From NCBI RefSeq assembly GCF_020911865.1, contig NZ_CP087131.1, positions 620,001 through 684,000 of the forward strand: a DNA stretch of 64,000 bases, in the 5' to 3' direction. Below, piece after piece: positions 1 through 9,651 of the stretch. Position 1 is the stretch's first letter. The number at the start of each line of letters is the position of its first letter. The stretch is from Chryseobacterium sp. C-71. GTDB taxonomy: Bacteria > Bacteroidota > Bacteroidia > Flavobacteriales > Weeksellaceae. The notes beneath the pieces were generated by a model. The model saw only the letters and a list, made by a program, of their open reading frames with translations. It was not told the DNA's origin and made no database searches. A program made the position numbers and the translations under genes.

Positions 1-876
1 CTATGTTTTCTATTAAAACTTTCAGGTTGTGTTGCAGTTTCTGGCGGACTTGAAGTTGCAAGTGACCGATTGTTAAAATTAATCGATAAAGGAATTTCAG
101 TAGAACAAGTTGCTCAAGTTACAAGAAATTTCACTGAAGCCGGAGTAATGATTCATGCATATCTGATGTACGGCTATCCGACTCAGACCATTCAGGAAAC
201 GGTGGATTCTTTAGAGATGGTTCGTCAGCTTTTCGAGATGGGAATTCTGCAAAGTGCATTTTGGCACCAGTTTGCGATGACTGCTCACTCACCAGTTGGA
301 TTGAATCCTGAGGAATTTGGAGTAACTCCAATCAAGCAAGAAATTTTATTTGCCAATAACGACATTGATTTTACAGACAAAACCGGAATCGATCACAGCA
401 AATTTAGTTTTGGTTTAAAAAAATCTTTGTTCAATTATATGCACGGAATTAATTTTGAATTACCGCTGCAAAATTGGTTTGACTTTAAAATTCCAAAAAC
501 AACGATTCATCCGGATTATATTCATGATTCACTTTTGGAAGAAGAAAATTTTACATTTAAAGGAAATTCAAAAATTATTTTTCTGGAGAAAAACGTAATC
601 GCTGAGAATTACATAAAAACAAAAAAACAAAACTCTTGGGCGTACAAGAGAATTACATTCCATTTAAAAACCAATATTGTTTTTGTAGATTTTGAACAGG
701 AAAAAGGAGAATGGCTCATCAAAGTTTTGCAGGAAAATACTTTTGAGAACCCGAAACGCATTACTTTACAGCAATTGAAAACTGATTTTGAAAATAATTT
801 TGAAGATTTTGAATTATTCTGGTTTTCAAAACCGATGCAGCAATTGAAAGAAAACGGAGTGATTTTGAGTTTGTGA
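1..876 (+). CDS. Radical SAM protein, C-terminal part
   Basis: The frame is open from base 1, so the start and the iron-sulfur CxxxCxxC motif lie outside the window; 291 codons are visible. The first part, with SGGLEVASDRLLKLIDKG followed by a helix and the strand AYLMYGYPTQT, looks like the second half of a radical SAM TIM barrel of the kind found with B12-binding domains (one-electron chemistry using S-adenosylmethionine). The last 130 or so residues form a separate domain I do not recognise. A first in-frame TTG at base 70 should not be taken as the start, because conserved residues lie before it. The substrate cannot be told from the sequence. A 17-bp inverted repeat follows 26 bases after the stop. 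Confidence 0.75.
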   Translation, partial: LCFLLKLSGCVAVSGGLEVASDRLLKLIDKGISVEQVAQVTRNFTEAGVMIHAYLMYGYPTQTIQETVDSLEMVRQLFEMGILQSAFWHQFAMTAHSPVGLNPEEFGVTPIKQEILFANNDIDFTDKTGIDHSKFSFGLKKSLFNYMHGINFELPLQNWFDFKIPKTTIHPDYIHDSLLEEENFTFKGNSKIIFLEKNVIAENYIKTKKQNSWAYKRITFHLKTNIVFVDFEQEKGEWLIKVLQENTFENPKRITLQQLKTDFENNFEDFELFWFSKPMQQLKENGVILSL

Positions 877-902
877 GTTTTTAGTTTTTAAAATAATGTT
901 TT

Positions 903-963
903 TCATTCCGTAGGAATCTCAGCAGTTATTTCTAATAAATAAGTTTAGATTCCTACGGAATGA
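903..963. repeat. Palindromic intergenic repeat (17-bp arms)
   Basis: Perfect inverted arms at 903-919 and 947-963 around a 27-base AT-rich loop, with the core ATTCCTACGGAATGA at the right end. It is not followed by a clean T run, so it looks more like a dispersed REP-type element than a terminator, although it could fold at the 3' end of the radical SAM transcript. Confidence 0.6.
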
Positions 964-1033
964 CAAACTAACTGTTAATAATGTATGTCCCGTCCTAAAA
1001 AATCGATACAGATTATAGGTCAAAAATAAATAA

Positions 1034-1885
1034 TTAAACCAAAGCAAAAACGTTTTTGCTTTGGTTTTTTGTTTTATAGGTTTTCATTTTCAATACGGAC
1101 TGTTCGTGCATTTGGTTTGGGGTTAAATAATGATTTGAAAAATGAGGTCTTACTTCATTGTATATTTGAATTGACTCATTTACAACCCTTCTTCTTAATT
1201 TTGTTTCCATATCGTATTTATCAATATCAAATTCTTGTTTCAAAATTCCATTAATCCTTTCTGCCACTGCATTTTCGTAGGGGTCTGAGTTTTGCGTCAT
1301 ACTACAATTGATGTTGTGCTTTCCCAATAATCTTTGGTATTCATTAGAGCAATACTGCAGACCACGGTCAGAATGATGGATTAACGATTCTAAATTCACT
1401 TTTTTATTTTTAAAAGCTTTCTTCAATGCAATTAAACTGCTTTCTGTATTTAAATTATTCGCAACGTGATGCCCAACAATTTTCTTGGAATATGCATCTG
1501 TTATTAAACTTAAATAACTCGGATTCTTTCTGTTTCCGATGTAAGTAATATCTGCCACCCAAACTTCATTGGGTTTAGTGATTTGATAGTCCAATATCAT
1601 ATTTCTGTGCTTTCTAAAGCGGTGGTGGGAGTTGGTCGTGACGTGATAACTTCTTTTTGGAACAATCAGTAAATGATTGGCCCGTAAAATACCAAAGAAC
1701 TTATCTCTGCCAATATTCAGAGCTCCTAAAGGTTCTTTCAACATAAAATACAGCTTTTTACCGCCAATCTTTGGTTGTAGTATACGTTTTTCTTCCACCA
1801 ATGCGACCACTTGTTGAGCTTTGCTCATTCGCACTGTGCTGCGTTTCAAACTTCTATAATAGACTTGTCTATCCAATCCGGACAA
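1034..1885 (-). CDS. IS3-family transposase OrfB (DDE integrase core)
   Basis: Catalytic subunit of the transposase. An N-terminal HTH_21-like segment (IGGKKLYFMLKEPLGALNIGRDK region) is followed by an rve integrase core with the DDE triad visible in WVADITYIG, IHHSDRGLQYCS and NAVAERINGILKQE. The 283-residue version starts at a TTG; the frame stays open further upstream and would read TLVFTCGLSGLDRQ, the usual OrfB beginning, so the real protein is probably made by a -1 frameshift from orfA at the A-rich codons near 1906-1916. The heptamer there is not the classic A AAA AAG, so the exact slip site is uncertain. Confidence 0.9.
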   Translation of the reverse strand: MSGLDRQVYYRSLKRSTVRMSKAQQVVALVEEKRILQPKIGGKKLYFMLKEPLGALNIGRDKFFGILRANHLLIVPKRSYHVTTNSHHRFRKHRNMILDYQITKPNEVWVADITYIGNRKNPSYLSLITDAYSKKIVGHHVANNLNTESSLIALKKAFKNKKVNLESLIHHSDRGLQYCSNEYQRLLGKHNINCSMTQNSDPYENAVAERINGILKQEFDIDKYDMETKLRRRVVNESIQIYNEVRPHFSNHYLTPNQMHEQSVLKMKTYKTKNQSKNVFALV

Positions 1886-1899
1886 TCCACAGGTAAAAA

Positions 1900-2334
1900 C
1901 TAAGGTTTCTTTTTCTGTTCTGCGGAAGTTGTTGATTGTGCGGATGCGGAGTTTTTTCTGATATCGATATGGTATTCGCTTTCAGCAAGGTTGATCATCA
2001 TATCGAAAAAGATAGCCTTTTTATCGGCAATGTAGGCTTGTCTTTCGAGTAAGGCTTTTTGTTTCTCAAGCAGTTTTACTTCAGCCTCCAATTCCATAAT
2101 TCTTTGTTCAGGAGTTTTTTGCATAGAACTTGGTATTTGATTATCCCAATCAAAGTTACCGTATTTTCTAAGCCAATTGACAATCGTGGAACGAGATTGT
2201 ATCGCATATTTCTTACGACATTCTGTAATTCCCAATTTTCCTGATTCAATTGCTTTTACAATCTGAACTTTAAAACTCAAACTGTAATCTTTCTGTGTAC
2301 GCTTTACATAAAGCGATTCCACTGGTTCTTTCAT
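1900..2334 (-). CDS. IS3-family transposase OrfA (helix-turn-helix)
   Basis: DNA-binding regulatory part of the IS3 transposase, 144 residues. The N-terminal half has a helix-turn-helix (ESGKLGITECRKKYAIQ, then STIVNWLRKYG), and the second half is a leucine-zipper-like coiled coil (EQRIMELEAEVKLLEKQKAL) that normally mediates multimerisation. It is read first in the element, ends 15 bases before the annotated start of orfB, and is in a different frame, which fits programmed frameshifting to give an OrfAB fusion. Confidence 0.9.
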   Translation of the reverse strand: MKEPVESLYVKRTQKDYSLSFKVQIVKAIESGKLGITECRKKYAIQSRSTIVNWLRKYGNFDWDNQIPSSMQKTPEQRIMELEAEVKLLEKQKALLERQAYIADKKAIFFDMMINLAESEYHIDIRKNSASAQSTTSAEQKKKP

Positions 2335-2385
2335 AACGATTCTTTTTTGTGTATCGTTATTTCAGGAATAGACAGTATATAAAAT

Positions 2386-2419
2386 AAAAATCCTGAAAAA
2401 ATTATTTCTCAGGATTTTT
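2386..2419 (-). terminator. Intrinsic terminator
   Basis: Arms 2386-2396 and 2409-2419 (11 bp, AAAAATCCTGA) with A/T tracts on both sides. It is downstream of the secreted-protein gene ending at 2526 and lies 11 bases outside the right end of the IS. Confidence 0.7.
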
Positions 2420-2425
2420 TAAGTT

Positions 2426-2483
2426 TTGGCTAAAGCCAATTGAACTTTAATTTTTGGTAAACGGGCTAAAGCCCGTTCCTATT
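2426..2483. repeat. GGCTAAAGCC palindromic repeat pair
   Basis: Two adjacent short palindromes, one around 2426-2439 (TTGGCTAAAGCCAA) and one around 2461-2476 (ACGGGCTAAAGCCCGT), sharing the core GGCTAAAGCC. From memory, blocks of this kind are scattered between genes in Chryseobacterium and Flavobacterium genomes; this is recall rather than a search. Confidence 0.5.
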
Positions 2484-2525
2484 GAACAAATTACCTCGCT
2501 TTTATTAAAAATTTGTTTAGAAAAT

Positions 2526-3356
2526 TTACTTTTTATCTTTTTCAACTCCATCTTTCACGACTTCACCCACAATTACTTTTTCCTGAATTTTAATAAAATT
2601 CGGATCCAAAATTGCCATACGTTCTGCGATTGCTTTGTAAGTGGGATATTTTAAAATCGAAGCTCTTCCCGACATTTCTCTGTATAATGTAAAAGTTTTT
2701 CCGCCCGCAGTTTTGATTTGTTTTGTGGTCGTAATGTACTTTCCGATATATTTACTTTTAGCATCATAGATTTCAATGTCGATAAAAGTTTTGTCTGTCA
2801 CACGATCATCTGAACCGAAACTTACCGGTAAATTGGTAAAATATCCTACAGGAACACCATTGCTTAAAATCTCACCAACACTGTTGACTTCGATGTTTAA
2901 TTTATCAATTTTTGTCCGCGTTGTGTAAGCTTCTTTGGTTTTAGTATCAAGTTTTCGTTTGGGCATATTTTTGAAAAGCTCATCCAGATTTTTGATGTTG
3001 ATTCCTCTTTCATCAATAATTTTTAAACCTTTTATGCAAGTATACACAGCAGATTTTTCGTCACCCGAAAATGCAGATGGTGATATGTAATCTAAATCTA
3101 AAGTTTTCTCACGATTATACACCCTATTTAATTTCACGTAACTGTCTCGTACTGAATCTACAACACTTTTGTCAACAAATTCAACAGTGAAAATCGGTGT
3201 TTCCTTTAAATCCATAAAAGTATATTCATTGGATTTATTGGTAATTTTGGCTACATGAGTTCCGTCGAGACTTACGATTCCTCTTTTAGTTTTTATAATC
3301 TGAGCATTCAATATAAAACTCAGAACTGTAAAGAAGATGATTAAACTTTTCTGCAT
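2526..3356 (-). CDS. Hypothetical secreted protein
   Basis: I do not recognise the family. The start is set at MQKSLIIFFTVLSFILNAQ, a clear signal peptide with cleavage after NAQ; a longer frame to 3377 would add seven residues without making a better signal and would run into the preceding terminator. The mature 255 residues are rich in beta-prone stretches, include one segment with KGLKIIDERGINIKNLDELF, and end in a lysine-rich tail. It is probably periplasmic or surface located. It follows atpC on the same strand but is separated from it by a terminator, so it is likely its own unit. Confidence 0.6.
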   Translation of the reverse strand: MQKSLIIFFTVLSFILNAQIIKTKRGIVSLDGTHVAKITNKSNEYTFMDLKETPIFTVEFVDKSVVDSVRDSYVKLNRVYNREKTLDLDYISPSAFSGDEKSAVYTCIKGLKIIDERGINIKNLDELFKNMPKRKLDTKTKEAYTTRTKIDKLNIEVNSVGEILSNGVPVGYFTNLPVSFGSDDRVTDKTFIDIEIYDAKSKYIGKYITTTKQIKTAGGKTFTLYREMSGRASILKYPTYKAIAERMAILDPNFIKIQEKVIVGEVVKDGVEKDKK

Positions 3357-3381
3357 GAATCGGATTTTACAAGGCATAAAA

Positions 3382-3404
3382 AAAGTGTAACAAAGTTACA
3401 CTTT
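3382..3404 (-). terminator. Terminator after atpD-atpC
   Basis: Arms 3382-3391 and 3395-3404 (10 bp, AAAGTGTAAC) with a three-base loop, followed on the minus strand by a run of seven or more T. It closes the atpD-atpC transcript. Confidence 0.85.
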
Positions 3405-3434
3405 CTTGAAAATATATTTAGCTTCTTAATTTAA

Positions 3435-3716
3435 TTATTCGCAAAGGATAATTCCTTTATCGTGATTAAATTCTATCACACCGCTTTTTATAGGATATGA
3501 AAAAACAGAGTCTTTTTCATTTTCTTTAGTAAAGTTTTTAGCAAAAGCTTCGTTGATAGAATTTGCATACAATTTAACCTTACCTCCAACTAATGAAGAA
3601 ACGATTCCTGCGTGGTTTTTCATGATGTGGAATTCACCATTTTTCCCAGGCAACAATACAGAGTTTACGTCTCCTTCAAAAACCACGAATTCTGGTGTTA
3701 AAATTTTTATATTCAT
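3435..3716 (-). CDS. atpC: ATP synthase F1 epsilon subunit
   Basis: Epsilon subunit of the F1 rotor stalk; couples proton flow to catalysis and can inhibit ATP hydrolysis. The start is MNIKILTPEFVVFEGDV, giving 93 residues; an upstream extension to 3764 reads repeat-like intergenic DNA and is rejected. Only the N-terminal beta-sandwich is present (LPGKNGEFHIMKNHAGIVSSL is the conserved core); the C-terminal helical hairpin of the 135-residue E. coli subunit is absent, as is common in Bacteroidetes. It lies 57 bases downstream of atpD and shares its transcript. The other ATP synthase genes are not in the window. Confidence 0.92.
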   Translation of the reverse strand: MNIKILTPEFVVFEGDVNSVLLPGKNGEFHIMKNHAGIVSSLVGGKVKLYANSINEAFAKNFTKENEKDSVFSYPIKSGVIEFNHDKGIILCE

Positions 3717-3773
3717 TTTAAAATTGCTTTTGGCTTTCGGCAAATAGCTATAAGCTATCGACAATCAGCATTA

Positions 3774-5363
<1,590 letters not shown>

Positions 5364-5461
5364 TCAATAATTTACCATTGTAAAAATTTACTAGTTTCCC
5401 AATCATTTTACGGCTGAAAACATTGGTAAATTGTTATATCGATACATTGTTACATAATGTT

Positions 5462-5469
5462 TATATTTG
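5462..5469 (+). promoter_or_regulatory. Probable -7 element of ribF
   Basis: TATATTTG fits TAnnTTTG and lies 20 bases before the TTG start chosen for ribF. No well-spaced TTG was found for the -33 position, so this rests on the -7 motif alone. Confidence 0.45.
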
Positions 5470-5488
5470 CTGTCAAAATTTTTCCGTT

Positions 5489-6409
5489 TTGAATATCTTC
5501 AAGAATTTTAAAGATTACCACTCAGAAAAGCCTTTAGCATTGTCTTTAGGGATGTTTGACGGTGTGCATCTTGGCCATAAGTACATTATCGACGAGCTGA
5601 AAAAAGTGGGTTCTGAGAATAATTTAGAGACTGCAATCCTTACTTTCTGGCCGCATCCGAGGTTTGTTTTTAATCCAAATGAAGATTTAAAACTTCTCAA
5701 CACGATTGAGGAAAAGAAATTTCTGATGGAAAAATATACCATCAATAATTTATTTGTAAAAGAATTTGATGATGAATTCAGAAATCTTACCGGAGAAGAA
5801 TTTGTACGTCAGATTTTAATTGAGAAATTAAATGTAAAATATCTGATCATCGGTTACGACCATTCTTTCGGCAAAAATAAAAGCGGAAATTTTGAATTGC
5901 TTCAAAAAATGTCAACAGAACTAGATTTTGAGGTCGAACAAATGGAAGCCATCAATATTCATGAGAATAATATCAGTTCTACCAAGATAAGAAATGCACT
6001 TTTAGCAGGAAATATTAAAGAAGCCAACGAAATGTTGGGTTACTCCTACTCTATCTCTGGAACGGTGGTTCATGGGAAGAAATTAGGCAGAACTATCGGC
6101 TATCCAACGGCTAATATTTCGACAGAATCCATTAAACTTTTACCTAAAAAAGGTGCTTATATAGTTGAAGTTTTTATAAAAGATCAACTATATAAAGGAA
6201 TGTTGAGCGTCGGAACAAACCCAACCGTTAATGGAGAAAAACTAACTATTGAAGTTTATATTCTTGATTTTGAGGGAGATATTTATGATGAAAACATCAC
6301 TGTGAAATTCAGAGATTTTCTGCATGAGGAAATCAAATTTGAAGGTTTGGATAAATTGATTGAAAGATTGGATGAGGATAAAAGATTGACGGAAGAGTTT
6401 CTTTTTTAG
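5489..6409 (+). CDS. ribF: Bifunctional riboflavin kinase/FAD synthetase
   Basis: Makes FMN from riboflavin and FAD from FMN. The N-terminal adenylyltransferase domain shows LGMFDGVHLGHKYII (nucleotide-binding HxGH-like) and SSTKIRNAL; the C-terminal flavokinase domain shows GRTIGYPTANI and the GMLSVGTNPTVNG stretch. No ATG exists near the N-terminus. A TTG at 5489 gives 306 residues, the normal family length, starting LNIFKNFKDYHSEKPLALSL; the longer open frame back to a TTG at 5423 would include the promoter motif at 5462 and is less likely. The 3' end overlaps the convergent GLPGLI gene by four bases. Confidence 0.9.
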   Translation: MNIFKNFKDYHSEKPLALSLGMFDGVHLGHKYIIDELKKVGSENNLETAILTFWPHPRFVFNPNEDLKLLNTIEEKKFLMEKYTINNLFVKEFDDEFRNLTGEEFVRQILIEKLNVKYLIIGYDHSFGKNKSGNFELLQKMSTELDFEVEQMEAINIHENNISSTKIRNALLAGNIKEANEMLGYSYSISGTVVHGKKLGRTIGYPTANISTESIKLLPKKGAYIVEVFIKDQLYKGMLSVGTNPTVNGEKLTIEVYILDFEGDIYDENITVKFRDFLHEEIKFEGLDKLIERLDEDKRLTEEFLF

Positions 6410-7269
6410 TTTTCTAATTCTAACGGATTTGCATATTTTTTATTTTCTTCTATTGCCTTTTCTCTTTCTTTTTCTCTTTGTCTTAACATTTCTTTTCCTT
6501 CTAGAATGGTAGTTCCATAGCTTGCAAGTTCAGCAGCCAAATTAGCTCTTGCATTTCTTTGTGCCTGTTTAAGTTTGGGCTGTGTAGTTTCTATCGCTTC
6601 AGTATATCTGCTTTTCTTAATGTTAACCAATTTTCCTTTTAATTTAGAATCAGATACAGATCTTACCAATTCGAAGTCAAAATCTCCTTTATCATCCATG
6701 ATTTTTATAATTAATCCCGGTAATCCGCTAAATTTCATAGGACCGTAAGGAAACGGAATTTCGGGGGAATACCATGCAATCCAGTTTCTTCCTTTAAAGG
6801 TAACTTCCGCTTTTTTACAATTGATGGTATTGATTACTTTAACTTCATCTACAAGTTTCCAATTGTTTATTACCGATTCTTTATAGGTGAGTAATGACAT
6901 TCCTGCATAATCAAAATACTGTATATTTTTATTTGATTGTATGATGGTAAAGTTAAAATTCGTTTTTGGAATCACTATCCCTTTTTTCCAACCAACAGTT
7001 GTACTACCATCGGAATTCTGGGTTCGTGTTCTAGAATTAGCCATTACCGAATCGCCTTTCAGAGATATAACATCTGCAAAAAATGCACGATTATCGCCTA
7101 CTTGTAATGAAAAAAATTCTTCAGCTCTAAGATCATTTCGTGTGTCGAATTTAGCTTTTAACAGATAAGTAAACTCACCACGCAATGTATCTTTTTTGTT
7201 CGAGTGAGCAGATATTAAAACACTACAAAATAAAACTAACAGATGAAATAGTTTTTTATGATAATACAT
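6406..7269 (-). CDS. GLPGLI family secreted protein
   Basis: The motif SGLPGLIIKI that names this Bacteroidetes family is at about residues 183-192, after a signal peptide (LLVLFCSVLISAHS). The 287-residue length is usual. The C-terminus is a long charged helix (EKEREKAIEENKKYANPLELEN). The function of the family is unknown; the proteins are predicted to be exported. Its neighbour on the same strand, 73 bases upstream, is a small peptide with a double-glycine-like leader, and GLPGLI genes are often found near such peptides or their transporters (recall). A co-export or processing role is inference. Confidence 0.85.
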   Translation of the reverse strand: MYYHKKLFHLLVLFCSVLISAHSNKKDTLRGEFTYLLKAKFDTRNDLRAEEFFSLQVGDNRAFFADVISLKGDSVMANSRTRTQNSDGSTTVGWKKGIVIPKTNFNFTIIQSNKNIQYFDYAGMSLLTYKESVINNWKLVDEVKVINTINCKKAEVTFKGRNWIAWYSPEIPFPYGPMKFSGLPGLIIKIMDDKGDFDFELVRSVSDSKLKGKLVNIKKSRYTEAIETTQPKLKQAQRNARANLAAELASYGTTILEGKEMLRQREKEREKAIEENKKYANPLELEN

Positions 7270-7342
7270 AAGCTATAAATTATAAATAAAATTGCACTTA
7301 CAGAGTAATTATTACTACTATAAGTGCATCGATGTACATTAA

Positions 7343-7555
7343 TTAAGCAAGATGTATAGCATCATTACCACTGTAAACTGGTTTCGGACAGTAATATGCT
7401 TCAAGTTTTGCTTCCCATTCGTCAACTTGTTGATAAGTCCAGTCTTGGGTAGTCATAGCAGATACTCCACAAGAGGTTTCTACAAACCATGTTTGTCTCT
7501 CGCCTGCCTTTACTGTTTTAAGATCATTTCGAGATAATTTTTTAAAATTTTTCAT
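7343..7555 (-). CDS. Small bacteriocin-like peptide with AG leader
   Basis: Seventy residues. The N-terminus MKNFKKLSRNDLKTVKAG resembles the leaders of Flavobacteriia bacteriocin-like peptides (KLSR-x-LK-x-[VI]-x-GG), here ending in Ala-Gly rather than Gly-Gly, after which a C39-type peptidase/ABC exporter could cleave. The following 52 residues contain two Cys (TSCGVSAM and YYCPKPV) and a Tyr/Trp-rich middle. No exporter, peptidase or modification gene is nearby. A hairpin with TGCACTTA arms (7293-7300 and 7321-7328) lies just downstream. Whether it is an antimicrobial, a signal or another cargo cannot be told. Confidence 0.65.
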   Translation of the reverse strand: MKNFKKLSRNDLKTVKAGERQTWFVETSCGVSAMTTQDWTYQQVDEWEAKLEAYYCPKPVYSGNDAIHLA

Positions 7556-7777
7556 TGAATAAAATTTTTTGATTAATAATAAATTTGTGTTTAAACTTTT
7601 TTGCGCATTTGGGTTTTAACGCTTCAAAGAAAAAAAATAAAAGTAATATTCACAATAGTAATTATCACTTTTTATTGACAAATTTATTATGTTAAATAAC
7701 TAATTATATGACAGTTATATTTAAATACAAGTTCAAAATAAATAAAAATAATCAAATTACATTAACTGAAAATCAAT

Positions 7778-8131
7778 TTAAGAATTCTCAATCTCCTCTT
7801 TCGATTTTTTCGTTAAAGATTTAAAAACCAAATCATAAGAATGATCGATCAATTTTAAAATTAACTGTTTTTTCAAACCATCAATTGCGACTGAGTTCCA
7901 ATGCGTTTTATTCATGTGAAAGGCTCCGGTAATCTGCGGATGTTGCTCACGAAGTTCTGCACTCCATTCGGGATCGGTTTTTACTGCGATTGTCAAAGGT
8001 TGTTTTTCTAAAGACATCAACAAAAACATTTTTGTGGCTACTTTCATCACAAGCGTTTCATTATCAAAAGGAAAAGTTTCGGTAACTCCTTTTTTGGATA
8101 AGCAATAATCTAAAATTTCGTTGGCATCCAT
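7778..8131 (-). CDS. MmcQ/YjbR family protein
   Basis: A 117-residue single-domain protein of the MmcQ/YjbR fold: KKGVTETFPFDNETLVMKV at the N-terminus, then KMFLLMSLEKQPLTIAVKT and the late FHMNKTHWNSVAIDG motif, all typical. The family has a CyaY/DNA-binding-like fold but no settled function. It is a lone gene with a divergently oriented oxidoreductase gene 127 bases away. Confidence 0.85.
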   Translation of the reverse strand: MDANEILDYCLSKKGVTETFPFDNETLVMKVATKMFLLMSLEKQPLTIAVKTDPEWSAELREQHPQITGAFHMNKTHWNSVAIDGLKKQLILKLIDHSYDLVFKSLTKKSKEEIENS

Positions 8132-8258
8132 TTTTTATAAGTAATATTTAGTAGGTGATGACTGATGGTAAAATAATTAATTCTTAAACTTTGGTCTAAA
8201 TTTAGTAAATTTAAGAAAGAAATCTCAGGATTTTAAACATCCATAAATCAAAATTATT

Positions 8259-8915
8259 ATGAAAGCTTTGGTCATTGGTGCAACAGGCGCTACAGGAAAA
8301 GATTTGGTTAAACAGTTATTGAGCGATAAAGATTTCGAGCAGGTAGATGTTTTTGTACGTAAACCATTAACTATTCAAAACGAAAAACTGAAAACCCACA
8401 TTGTTGATTTTGAAAAGCCTGAAGAATGGAAAGATTCAGTAAAAGGTGATGTTGCTTTTTCATGTCTGGGAACTACGCTCAAAGATGCCGGAAGTAAAGA
8501 AGCACAGAGAAAAGTTGATTATGACTATCAGTTTCAGTTTGCGAAAGCTGCCAAAGATAATAATGTGGAAGATTATATTTTAGTTTCCGCATACGGAGCC
8601 AATCCTCAATCGAAAATTTTCTATTCTAAAATGAAGGGCGAATTAGAAGATGCGGTGAGAAAACTACATTTTAATAAAATAACTATTTTCAAACCAGGAA
8701 TGCTTGAAAGAAAAGATTCTGAAAGATCCGGCGAAGTTTTAGGCAGTAGAATTATCAAATTTGCCAATAAACTCGGTCTTTTTGAAAGTCAGAAACCTCT
8801 GCCTACAAATGTTTTAGCTAAGGCAATGATTAATTCGAGCAAGATAAAAAGTAACGGTTACTCAAGTATTAAATTGGGAAATATTTTTGGCTTTGCAGAG
8901 AAAAGTAATGAATAA
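8259..8915 (+). CDS. NAD(P)-binding Rossmann-fold oxidoreductase (atypical SDR)
   Basis: A 218-residue protein with the dinucleotide-binding loop VIGATGATGKDLVKQLL at the N-terminus, and FSCLGTTLKDAGS and VSAYGANPQSKIFYSKMKGELE further in; the YxxxK pair is in YSKMK. This matches HTATIP2/YbjT-like atypical short-chain dehydrogenases, which often act as redox-sensing or epimerase-like proteins. The substrate is unknown. It stands alone and ends in a strong bidirectional terminator at 8972. Confidence 0.85.
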   Translation: MKALVIGATGATGKDLVKQLLSDKDFEQVDVFVRKPLTIQNEKLKTHIVDFEKPEEWKDSVKGDVAFSCLGTTLKDAGSKEAQRKVDYDYQFQFAKAAKDNNVEDYILVSAYGANPQSKIFYSKMKGELEDAVRKLHFNKITIFKPGMLERKDSERSGEVLGSRIIKFANKLGLFESQKPLPTNVLAKAMINSSKIKSNGYSSIKLGNIFGFAEKSNE

Positions 8916-8971
8916 CTTGATGTTAACTACAAATCGTTAATGGTCAATTTTGAAACATAAATATCCAAAAC

Positions 8972-9010
8972 AATAAACTCCGCTCAGAAAAATTCTAAGC
9001 GGAGTTTATT
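8972..9010. terminator. Bidirectional terminator
   Basis: A 13-bp perfect stem (8972-8984 with 8998-9010, AATAAACTCCGCT) with A and T tracts on both sides. It serves the plus-strand oxidoreductase and the minus-strand glutathione peroxidase. Confidence 0.85.
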
Positions 9011-9030
9011 TTATTTAATACTAAGATTTT

Positions 9031-9609
9031 TTATTTCAAATACTTCGTAATCGCTTCATCAGTAGGTTTTGTGGTACTGATAAATGAATCTACTAACTTA
9101 CCGTTTTCATCAACCAAAAATTTAGTGAAATTCCAAAGAATGCTTGTGTTTTTTACTCCATTCAATTCTTTTTCGGTCAGATATTTAAAAATTGGTGCGA
9201 TGTCATCTCCTTTTACAGAAACTTTTGCAGCTAATGGAAATGTTACGCCATAATTTTTCTGGCAAAATGCTCCGATCTCAACGTTTGAACCAGGTTCCTG
9301 TCCGCCAAAATTGTTGGCAGGAAATCCTATAACAACTAACTTATCTTTATATTCGTTCGATAATTTTTCAAGATCAGCATATTGAGGCGTGAAACCACAT
9401 TCTGAAGCTGTATTCACGATAAGAATTTTCTTTCCTTTGAAGTCAGCAAAATTGATTTCTTTCCCTTCTTCAAGAGCTTCTACTTTGTAATCGTATATTG
9501 TTTTTCCCATAAGTTCTTTACTTTTAGCTTTAGAAACGTCGGTCTTTTTCTGAGCGCAGCTGTTAAAAAATGCTACGAAAGAAAGTAATATTAAAAAGAT
9601 TTTTTTCAT
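9031..9609 (-). CDS. Glutathione peroxidase-type thiol peroxidase, lipoprotein
   Basis: Reduces peroxides with a thiol donor, probably thioredoxin. The peroxidatic Cys is in NTASECGFTPQY, the catalytic Gln in GFPANNFGGQEPGS and Trp/Asn in ILWNFTKFLV, so the tetrad is complete. A second Cys in GAFCQKNYGVTFP is at the position of the resolving Cys of bacterial enzymes. The N-terminus MKKIFLILLSFVAFFNSCAQ is a lipoprotein signal with a lipobox around SC, so the enzyme should be anchored on the periplasmic side. The next gene on the strand, 42 bases downstream of the preceding stop, is a LolA-like protein. Confidence 0.92.
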   Translation of the reverse strand: MKKIFLILLSFVAFFNSCAQKKTDVSKAKSKELMGKTIYDYKVEALEEGKEINFADFKGKKILIVNTASECGFTPQYADLEKLSNEYKDKLVVIGFPANNFGGQEPGSNVEIGAFCQKNYGVTFPLAAKVSVKGDDIAPIFKYLTEKELNGVKNTSILWNFTKFLVDENGKLVDSFISTTKPTDEAITKYLK

Positions 9610-9651
9610 TTTTATTTAATTTACTGCTTTGCTGTTATGTTAATTCAAGTA

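Larger units (their letters stand above)
986..2374 (-). mobile_element. IS3-family insertion sequence, complete
   Basis: A 1389-bp element with imperfect 25-bp terminal inverted repeats at 986-1010 and 2350-2374 (19 of 25 identical, both starting TGTC and ending CGATACA), flanked by the 3-bp direct repeat GTA (983-985 and 2375-2377) as expected of a target duplication. It carries two minus-strand genes in different frames, orfA and orfB, as in IS3-family elements. Both frames and all catalytic residues are intact, so the element may still be active. It sits between a radical SAM gene and the terminator of a secreted protein gene and breaks neither. Confidence 0.9.

Noticed and set aside
3717..3764. 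Longer AtpC starting at 3764
   Set aside because: The additional residues come from repeat-like intergenic DNA, and MNIKILTPEF is the standard epsilon start.
5423..5488. Extended N-terminus of RibF
   Set aside because: It has no similarity to RibF, starts with TTG and includes the probable promoter; the family length fits the start at 5489.
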